From: Cepaea nemoralis
Taxonomy: Eukaryota; Mollusca; Gastropoda; Stylommatophora; Helicidae
Assembly (NCBI GenBank): GCA_014155875.1
Contig: JACEFZ010004196.1
Location: forward strand, 979,001 to 1,043,000
Direction of reading: 5' to 3'
Length of the DNA stretch: 64,000 nt
Notes under the pieces: model-generated
The model's database searches: none
Told to the model about the DNA's origin: nothing
What the model saw: the letters and a program-made list of their open reading frames with translations, nothing else
In this document: one piece after another, positions 56,416-64,000 of the stretch
Layout: every line of letters starts with the position of its first letter
Numbering within the stretch: the stretch's first letter is position 1
Position numbers and translations under genes: made by a program

Positions 56416-56690
56416 TCATTCATTCATTCAGTAGCATGTCCTTTGCAGAACCTCGCACCTACAACAACCTTTCGGAAAACCTCTCTATCATAAGCAAGAT
56501 GTCCCGCGTCCGATACATCCATCTGGAGATCATCCGCCACAATCCTGCACCCATCTTCTCTTTGGCCTCCCTCTTCCTCTCTTCCCAGGCATAAAGCCCT
56601 CCATTACTGTTCTCTCCAAACTTTAATGATTTCCAAGTGACCAAAATATTTTAATTTTCTTTGTTTTATCGTCTTTAATAGTCAACCTTC
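56416..56690 (-). pseudogene. LINE B 3' end, inverted
   Basis: The minus strand repeats the 18960-19318 element: tail (GAAT)n at 56416-56431, reversed 'atgtcctttgcagaacctcg', then the WRMISRWMYRTRD-like decayed reading of the RW.QDVADDL end. It abuts the LINE E end, so one inserted at the tail of the other. Confidence 0.75.
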
Positions 56691-56699
56691 TAATAAATT

Positions 56700-56999
56700 T
56701 CAAGCGAACGAAAGAGGAAAAACAATATGCTTACGTTCTCTAGCTCAGTGACCATAGCCGTGGTTCCTGTCTGTATATTAATTAGTAATGCGCTTTGGGC
56801 TTATGGTGCTGGACTAATATTAGTAAAGACCAATCAACACTCATAGGTGATGTAGTCAGTATCACACCGGCATCTTGTCTCCCCAAGTCATCTCATGGTG
56901 CCCATTTTAGCCTGGATTCACATGGCAGCAAAGGTTAATTTAAACATTCGATTCTGCCCTGATGAGGATAAAACCACTGAACATCAGGTCGGTTTTGCG
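56700..56999. other. unassigned sequence
   Basis: Nothing recognised. Confidence 0.4.
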
Positions 57000-58030
57000 A
57001 GCGTCTAGCTGCTATTCCACCGCGACTCCAATTTGTCTCTGTCTAGCCACTACTCAACCGTGGCTTGTTTGTCAGTGTCTAGCCACTACTCCACCGCGAC
57101 TCCCATTTTTCAGTGTCTAGCCACTACTCCACCGCGACTCCCATTTTTCAGTGTTTAGCCACTACTCCACCGCGACTCTCATTTGTCTGTGTCTAGCCAC
57201 TACTCCACCGCGACTCTCATTTGTCTGTGTCTAGCCACTACTCCACCGCGACTCTCATTTGTCTGTGTCTAGCCACTACTCCACCGCGACTCTCATTTGT
57301 CTGTGTCTAGCCACTACTCCACCGCGACTCTCATTTGTCTGTGTCTAGCCACTACTCCACCGCGACTCCCATTTTTCAGTGTTTAGCCACTACTCCACCG
57401 CGACTCTCATATGTCTGTGTCTAGCCACTACTCCACCGCGACTCCCATTTTTCAGTGTTTAGCCACTACTCCACCGCGACTCTCATTTGTCTGTGTCTAG
57501 CCACTATTCCACCGCGGCTTATTTGTCAGTGTCTAGCCACTACTCCACCGCGGCTTATTTGTCAGTGTTTAGCCACTACTCCACCGCGGCTTATTTGTCA
57601 GTGTTTAGCCACTACTCCACCGCAACACCCGTTTGTCTGTGTCTAGTCACTACCCCACCGCAACACCTGTTTGTCTGTTTCTAGTCATTACACCACCGCG
57701 ACTCCCGTTTTTCAGCGTCTAACCACTAATACACCGCGGCTCCGGTTTGTCCGTTTGCCAGTGTCTAGTCACTATTCCACCACGGCTCCTGTTTTTCAGC
57801 GTTTAGCCTCTACTCCACCGGGGCTTCTTTTTGTCAGTGTCTAGCCACTACTCCACCGCAACTTCCATTTAACTGTGTCTAACCACTACTCCACCTTGAC
57901 TCCTATTTGTTCATGTCTAGCCACTACTCCACCGCAAGACACGTTAGTCTGTGTCTAGCCACTACTCCACCGCGGCTTCCTTTTGTCAGAGTCTAGCCAC
58001 TACTCCACCGCGACTCCCTTTTGTCAGTAT
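57000..58030. repeat. 38-bp tandem array (~27 copies)
   Basis: 'gtctagccactactccaccg' + cgactctcatttgtctgt. Units 57191-57340 are nearly identical; the edges are diverged (cggctt, caacac variants). Confidence 0.95.
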
Positions 58031-58344
58031 AATTATCTATTTTACCGAGCCACTTCTTGGCCTGTTCTCCAATATCTAGGACGATGCCGTTATTACTCGC
58101 ACAGAGAGACGTCGTTGGTGCACAGCGCTTGGGATTCTTATCCTGGCCTCTCATGGGAGTCAGTCATGCATTCGGTAAAACCCCAACCACTACCTGAATG
58201 TATGGTCCACAGCAACAAACCTCTGACAATGGAAACTATTTTATAGACAACCCGACAGAAGCACGTAGAAATACCAAATCATCTATCACAAATACAAAAA
58301 CTACATATTTGAGACATGGAACCCGCTCCGACTTCTGAGGTACT
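58031..58344. other. unassigned sequence
   Basis: Nothing recognised. Confidence 0.4.
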
Positions 58345-58495
58345 TGTAATGTACATCCCAAGTCAAGGACGAGAAGCCAACATTATAATCCAACTGTCCG
58401 GTGTAGGGATTGAACCTGCTACCTCGGTATCAGACACCGGAAGTTTTATTAAGAGAGAGCTCTTATCCATTCAGCCATGCTGACCTCCGGCAGAC
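58345..58495 (-). mobile_element. SINE C copy (best preserved)
   Basis: Minus strand: cagcatggctgaatggataa (A-box-like, as in tRNA-Leu/Ser heads), caggttcaatcc (B-box-like), then 'gttggcttctcgtccttgac'. Fragments: 18600-18715, 24420-24535. Confidence 0.75.
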
Positions 58496-59261
58496 CAGAT
58501 GATGATGATGATGATGTAAATATGGTTTCCGGTCCCCAAAATGGAGGATAGGCATTTAAACGGTCAAGGCCTCTAGAGTGTTTATGCTTGTGGCTACGGT
58601 TTGCATTCGTATTTTCCTCATGTTGGACTGCTAGTGCGTGGTTCCGGCTACTGAGTTGAGTGTGTGGTGCGACACTGTGAGCTGTGAATTTCGTGTGGAA
58701 TGTTTTTACATCTGTCCGTGGTTGTTTGTAGCGTGAAATGCATGTTCGGAATTATGGCGGCCGGCCTGTCGTGAACTGAATGAGGTGCCTTATGCAGTAA
58801 TGTGTGGCTGCTGGTTTTCTAATAACTGCCGCTTTCATCGACGATGAACTGTAGTTTTTGTGGACGGCTTTTGTGTTGACATTCTGGCGGTGGCATTATG
58901 CACAGTGCGGGCTGTTGGTTTGTCGACACTCCTGACTGTTCTACTTTTTACATGGGGCAGTGAGGAGCATTTCGTGTGATATTCACTGGCACAGGAACGG
59001 CGCATAATGAGGACGACCCGTTGCCGTGAAGTTGGAACCGCGACTAACTAACTAAGCAACCATGCCTGAATGCAGGGAGCTAAAGATGGCCAGTCTTTTC
59101 CTGTGGTGGTGAACAATCAATGCAGACGTGAAACCCTCGGCCGACACTCTCACGACATTGTCAGCACAGTGTTAGCGAAGTTGATAGCGAACTGCATTGT
59201 TCCATTGTGGATCATGACAACAGTCAGGCCTGGGTTCGACGCCTGGGGTTATCACTGTCAA
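58496..59261. other. (GAT)n then unassigned sequence
   Basis: gatgatgatgatgatgatg at 58500; the rest shows no recognised gene. A ggttcgacgcc word at ~59232 is isolated. Confidence 0.4.
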
Positions 59262-59520
59262 GAATTGTCTCACGCTGTCTTACTCTATATCTCTTTCTGC
59301 AAATCGTTCCGGTTGTCACAACATGTTCCAGTTTTTGTCTTCTCATAACGTTTGTGATAAGTTGTCTTTGCGACTCATCTTCACTTAAAACGTCCTGATT
59401 GCTCATTTTGGCTGTCCAATTAATTTTCAGCATTCCTCTATAAAACCACATCTCCAAGGCTTCCATCGATTTTTTTCGCCTGTTTACTAATTGTCCAGGA
59501 TTCGCAGCCGTAAATACTGG
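59262..59520 (-). pseudogene. LINE C RT C-terminal fragment
   Basis: Minus strand: KKSMEALEMWFYRGMLKINW, QDVLSEDESQRQLITNVMRR, QKLEHVVTTGTICRKRYRV. Same region as 19695-19940 and 34740-35000. 5'- and 3'-truncated. Confidence 0.85.
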
Positions 59521-59524
59521 TGAA

Positions 59525-59901
59525 TTCCAATTCAAACTGGTGAATTTCAATTCAACTCAATTCGAATGGTTCTTCTTCTTCTTCTTCTGCATTCATCCGG
59601 GGTTTTTTTTCTTTTTCGGACGTGATTGCGTTGTGCCTGTTTACAGCAGAGCTGCGTTCTTACGCCGTTAGGCCGACACATCCGACTTCTGCGGCAAATG
59701 GTTCTATGTAACATACAAGAACGCTTTTTCTACCTTTTAATGACAATGACTTATTGCACAAAACATTCTTCATTTGATAGAATGCAATTTATCGCGGCAC
59801 ACACACCACTTGCTAACTGATATAATAAAAAAAAATTGTGAGAACTTTTAAAACTACCTCGTATATGTATTTTACACCTTTTGCCTGTTATTAAATGTGT
59901 T
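59525..59901. other. unassigned, includes dispersed repeat shared with 63536-63610
   Basis: 'ttttacaccttttgcctgtt' + attaaatgt (~59868-59897) resembles 'ttttacaccttttggcaatt' + attaaacgt at 63571-63600. (TTC)n at 59571-59587. Confidence 0.45.
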
Positions 59902-59913
59902 TTATTTAATAAA

Positions 59914-60174
59914 TGGTTTGTTTTTTTTTTTGTTGTTTTTTGCATATCCTTTACAGGACATCGCTGTCAACATCAGCATCTTTCAGCTGTATGTTGATTT
60001 CTTGGCAAGATTACGCTCAGTAGTTTGCCATTGCTTTCTGAGCGGCCGGCTCAGTTATCCCGCAAGTCACCAGCGGGGGTCGAACCGCTCCCAGCTCTCG
60101 CCCTGCTACGAGACTCTGCGTGATAAACGGGATTACGGAGAAAGTTTTGTAAACCCTCGGCCAGAGAGACCGGC
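59914..60174 (-). mobile_element. SINE A copy
   Basis: Exact 12-bp duplication ttatttaataaa at 59902-59913 and 60175-60186. Minus strand: canonical head (tggccgagggtttac; ggttcgacccccgctgg), core, 'cctgtaaaggatatgc' and an A/CA-rich tail. One of the three best copies. Confidence 0.95.
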
Positions 60175-60186
60175 TTATTTAATAAA

Positions 60187-60590
60187 ACCTGTATTATTAT
60201 TCTTCCTCTTCTTGTCTTGCCCTTTAACTCCTGTTGGAGCACAGTTTGTGGGAAAAGATGCCGGTACTGGATAAGAGACACACTGAGAAATCTGGGCAAT
60301 ACTTGGGGGCTTCAAATGAACACCTTATAAGTGTAAAAGAAATTACAATAACCATGGCTTTGTCTTGTTATCTGTCAATATTGATGGTGAGAATACCATG
60401 AGTATTAAGCATGATATATCACGGTGCAGACGAATGCGGCGGCGTCATAATGACATTCTTAAAAGATGACCGTCCAACTTATGACTGCATCGAAAAATGA
60501 TAGATTTGTTATTTACTTTTTCAGAATATATTCACACACGCACGCACGCACGCACGCACGCACAAACAAACAAACAAAATTAAGGTTTTG
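60187..60590. other. unassigned sequence with (ACGC)n and (AAAC)n
   Basis: Short (ACGC)n at 60540-60563 and (acaa)n after it. No gene. Confidence 0.5.
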
Positions 60591-60597
60591 ATTTGAA

Positions 60598-62078
60598 AAT
60601 TTCTTTATATTTTGCAAGATTATTTTTGTTCTGTCTTCTTGTTTCCATTAGCTGTAAAATTTCTTCATTCATCCATGTTTGACGACCCACTTTCTTTAAT
60701 TTTGGAATAGTTATTTTTTTCTGCAACTAAACTGATTGAAAAACATTCAACATTTCCCATTGATCATCCACATCTTGAAATAGAATCTCTAGATCAGACA
60801 ATTTATCAAATTTGTTCTGTACTTCTATGTTAAAATTATCTTGTATTTCTTTGTCAGTTTTCAATTTGCACAATTAGTGTTTCCGGTTGTATACTTGACT
60901 TTCTTAACTTTACCCTCAGTGTGCCTGTAATTAATCTGTGATCACTTCTGCATCGGGAACTGTTTTTACGACTGCTAGCGCATTTCGAAACCTTCTGCTA
61001 ATCAGGATATAATCTATCTGGTTTTTAATCCTGCTTTCTGGACTCCTCCATGTCCAATCTTCTAGAATCCTGTTTAAACCAGGTGTTTCCTGCAAACATT
61101 TCTTGTTCTGTTGCCCTTTCTACAAGTCGGTATCCTCTTTCATTTCGCTCTCCCAAACTATGGTTGCATACACTGCATCCATTACCTTGATTTCCAACTT
61201 TTGCGTTGAAATCACCCATTATAATATTTATTTCTGATTTTTTACATTTCTTCAAAGCACGCTCCATGTCATTATAAAATTCCTCTTTACTTTCTTCACT
61301 GCATTCACTTGTTGAAGCATATATTTGAATGACATTTATTTTAAAATGTCTTCCGTTTAATTTTACTTATAGAACTCTGTCTGACACAGTCAAATATTCT
61401 TTAACAGAATTTGATGTTTGCCGATCCAACATAATGGCTCTTTGCCATTCTTCTCCTCCAAAATAAATAATCTTACAATCCTCTCCTGTCTTGATCCCTG
61501 CCCCTCTCCATCTGGTTTCACACATTCCCAATATATTAATATTCTCTCTTCCCATTTCTTGTTTGATGTTATCCAATTTTCCGTCTGCATTCATTGTTCT
61601 GACATTCCAGGTTCCTACTTTTAATGATAGTAATCTTTTGCACCTAGTAGCCTGATGACGGTCTGGAATCACCTGGTGCACATGACTTCCACTACCGGGC
61701 GAGGCTGCTCCTATGGAGCACCAATTTACGCCGTTTCTGTTGATGATATCGTAAAGAATAATATTCTTGGCATCTGTAAAGAGGGTAGTTTGCCATTTCT
61801 TTCCTTCTTAGCAGTGACCATACTGCTCATTGACCGTAGCCATTGTCTCCTCAAAAAGAGATCCTCTGCCTACTATCGTGAAGCTGGAGACCATAACCCA
61901 CAACTATCCATCAGGCTGCACTTCAACCTCATCCACCACCTGCACCCTGGCTTCACGTAACCCTGATTGGGAGGCTAAACGAGTACTACACCTTGTCCAA
62001 GGGTGTCCCGTAGGCTAGCGGAGGGAAGGAGGCACCTTACTTCTCCTTTGATAGGGGATACCCATACCCCACCACCCC
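60598..62078 (-). pseudogene. LINE A inverted 5' part: leader and APE endonuclease
   Basis: This minus-strand segment supplies the 5' half missing from 26590-28512. From 62078 down to ~61690 is a leader. Then comes an apurinic-like endonuclease: LKVGTWNVRTMNADGKLDNI (61560-61640), MCETRWRGAGIKTGEDCKII and GDFNAKVGNQGNG (61190-61220) with the conserved Asp/Asn/Trp signature of LINE APE domains that nick target DNA. It continues to TWMNEEILQLMETRRQNKNN at the start of RT and stops at 60598 at the target duplication. Frameshifts near 61350 and 61020 break it. It joins head-on to the plus-strand 3' part at 62079. Confidence 0.9.
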
Positions 62079-62754
62079 AAGACACAGATTATGGTCGTCA
62101 CTAAGAAGGAATGAATACCACAATGTATTATACAAGTAAATGGGCATATTCTTAAACAAGTGAATCGGTACAGTTATCTCGGAACAGTCATAACATCTGA
62201 AGGGAGATGCCTTGAAGAAATTAGAACAAGAATTGCCATTGCGAAGATAGCCTTTTGCAAGGTGAAAAACATACTGACCAATAAAAAGATATCAATTGAA
62301 ACAAGAAAAAAAGAGTGTTGAAGTGCTACATAGAACCTGTACTTTTATATGGATGTGAAGCGTGGACAATGAGCAGACAAGCTGAAAAACATCTGATGGC
62401 TGTGGAAATGTGTTTTCTGAGGAAAATGCAAAGAATACCATGGACAGACAGAAAAACAAATGAACAAGTCCTACAAGAAACAAATGAAGAACATAAACTG
62501 ATTAGAGATATTAGACGTAGACAGTCAAAATTTTTTGGGCATGTTATGAGAAGAAATGAACTGGAGAACTTGGTGACACCTGGCAAGATCGAAGAGAAGA
62601 GACCAAGGAGAAGACTAAGAAGTAAATACCTGGATGGCTTGGCCAAGTTGCATGGTCGAGACAGAAACACGGAGCTGATCCACGACTCTGGTGATCGAGT
62701 GAGATGGCAAAACATGACCACCCATGCTTATCGGCATGGCACATGATGGATGGA
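62079..62754 (+). pseudogene. LINE A 3' part of the same 5'-inverted insertion
   Basis: Plus strand from just after the YADD region: KTQIMVVTKKE, VNRYSYLGTVITSEGRCLEE, a frameshift at ~62310, then CYIEPVLLYGCEAWTMSRQ, FGHVMRRNELENLVTPGKIE and HGRDRNTELIHDSGD to a stop and tgatggatgga. atttgaaaa at 62755-62763 duplicates 60591-60599. Between the two parts about 1.1 kb of RT, including the catalytic motifs, is absent. Confidence 0.92.
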
Positions 62755-62956
62755 ATTTGAAAACTGGTGCTTGTTAAAGGTGGGGCAGTCATCTTTAAAG
62801 TGTCCTTCTGATGTCACGGAGTTCTTCTGCACTGTGATGTTGCATGTTGAACACTCTTGACATCTTTAACAACAATATTGACAGGCTACAAGATAATGGC
62901 ATGGTTATTGAAATAGCTATCACACTTTTAATGGTATCATTTAAATACCCCGCGCA

Positions 62957-63523
62957 CGAGGGTGAGTCAATAAGTAAGTCGCACAGTTTTGTGGTATGGC
63001 AGGTAAATGTAGTTGGTGTTTTCTACAATTGTCATTAGGTGACAGCAACATCGAACTTTATATTCCCGTTCATCATGTGGCACTAAGTGTCTCATGGCCA
63101 TGCGCAGGGCATAAACAAAATGGCGACTGTACTTACGGAGCGTACAACCAAAGAGCAACGTGCTGTTGTGTTTTTTGTGGGCAAAAACGCCCGCCTGCAA
63201 AGGGCATTCATAAGGAAATGCTTCCTGTTTATGCTGACAATTGTTAGAAAAATTGGGTAGAAAAATTTTCTTAATGGACGCGAGTGACACCGAAGTTGAA
63301 TGTGAAGTGAAAACATGGTTTTGAAAATAGAGCACGCACGCAGTTCTATGCAGCCGGTTTTGGAGGACTGATAAAACGGTGGGATAAGTGCATCAATGTT
63401 GGTGGAAATTATGATGAAAAATAAAGGGACAATGTATATATAAAAATAAACTGGTTTCAAGTTGTTATCATATTTAGTTATTTTTCGACAGCCATTTGTG
63501 ACTTACTTATTGACTTCCCCTCG
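62957..63523 (+). mobile_element. internally deleted mariner
   Basis: 567 bp. Left end cgagggtgagtcaataagt (preceded by CA instead of TA), right end ttgacttcccctcg followed by TA. Retains the transposase start: an ATG at ~63119 reads MATVLTERTTKEQRAVV, before an internal deletion joins codons ~45 to the 3' non-coding part. It shows where the start of the 44508-45823 transposase should be. Confidence 0.92.
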
Positions 63524-63639
63524 TATAATCAAACAGATTGTGACAACTTTTTAATACCATTAGTATTTAGATTTTACACCTTTTGGCAATTATTAAACGT
63601 CTTTTTTTTTATTTTTATAAAGCCAACATGGTTAAAGCA

Positions 63640-64000
63640 AACAGTATGGTTTGGGTCTGTTGACAGTATCAAAGAGCCAGCTTGAAAGGTTTGAGCACAT
63701 ACAGAATGCTACCATGCGATTAATCCTGGGGTGCATAATGGACACACCAATTATATGCATGAGGCATATCCTGGCGCTACCAACAATGACGGACAGGCAT
63801 AGGGTCCTTCAGGCCAAATGGTACCTGAGAGTGGCCGCAGACAGGGATCACCCGCTGCATGCAGCAATGGATATGGTCAAGGGTCATTGACTAAGACGAG
63901 GCAGGTCCTGGATGGCACAGGCGGAACTTTCTATACGTCAGGTGTGTGATCTAGAGACAATAAATCGTGAAAGAAAGTGGGTTGAAGTTCCGGAAAACAT
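63640..64000 (+). pseudogene. LINE RT C-terminal region at window edge
   Basis: Reads SKSQLERFEHIQNATMRLIL, MRHILALPTMTDRHRVLQAK, WYLRVAADRDHPLHAAM, a stop at 63888, then RRGRSWMAQAELSIRQVCDL. This is the connection region between RT and RNase H seen in RNase H-bearing LINEs such as LINE E (1755-2440, 55747-56415). It continues past the window. Confidence 0.75.

Overview
This is repeat-dominated eukaryotic DNA, not a gene-dense or prokaryotic segment. No operons, ribosome binding sites or intact host gene can be recognised. Every convincing protein match is a decayed transposable element: several non-LTR retrotransposon (LINE) families, a Ty3/gypsy-like LTR element, mariner transposons and a hAT-type MITE. 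tRNA-headed SINEs, foldback elements and a large number of tandem arrays fill most of the rest. The mix (mariner plus RNase H-bearing and APE-type LINEs, gypsy gag with a CCHC knuckle, several tRNA-SINE families, very high minisatellite content) suggests a marine invertebrate, most likely a mollusc such as a gastropod. That assignment is an inference from general familiarity with such elements and is not proven here.

Layout. 0-3 kb: a nest of mariner copies, LINE and SINE pieces. 3-13 kb: a 20-bp satellite (gtagatcataattccagtgt) interrupted by a SINE, by a 5.6-kb LTR-like element with no coding capacity that contains a 39-copy near-perfect 58-bp array, and by a hAT-type MITE. 13-21 kb: two more satellites (26-27 bp and 26 bp) carrying LINE and SINE insertions. 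22-23 kb: a 16-bp array. 24.8-26.2 kb: a 28-copy 51-bp array. 26.6-28.5 kb: the best LINE copy (family A; RT to the 3' end). 28.7-35.8 kb: SINEs, foldback elements, short arrays and LINE ends. 36-43 kb: GGT-rich, AT-rich and GA-rich simple sequence with SINEs and a nested MITE/SINE. 43.6-47 kb: LINE RT remnants around a 1.3-kb mariner. 48.3-53.9 kb: gypsy-like integrase, RT/RNase H, gag and protease pieces in a non-canonical order between two 289-bp direct repeats spaced exactly 5300 bp apart. 55.7-58 kb: RNase H LINE and a 38-bp array. 59-64 kb: LINEs, a SINE, a 5'-inverted LINE A copy, an internally deleted mariner and a final LINE fragment.

How it fits together. Target-site duplications resolve several insertions and their order: SINE into LINE (12 bp), SINE into MITE (11 bp), hAT MITE into satellite (8 bp), LTR-like element into satellite (5 bp), SINEs into other DNA (10-12 bp), and a LINE A copy with a twin-priming type inversion (9 bp). 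The satellites act as landing sites for mobile DNA. All recognisable coding sequences carry stops, frameshifts or truncations, so autonomous activity from this window is unlikely. Family letters used here (LINE A-E, SINE A-F, M1) are local labels, not database names.
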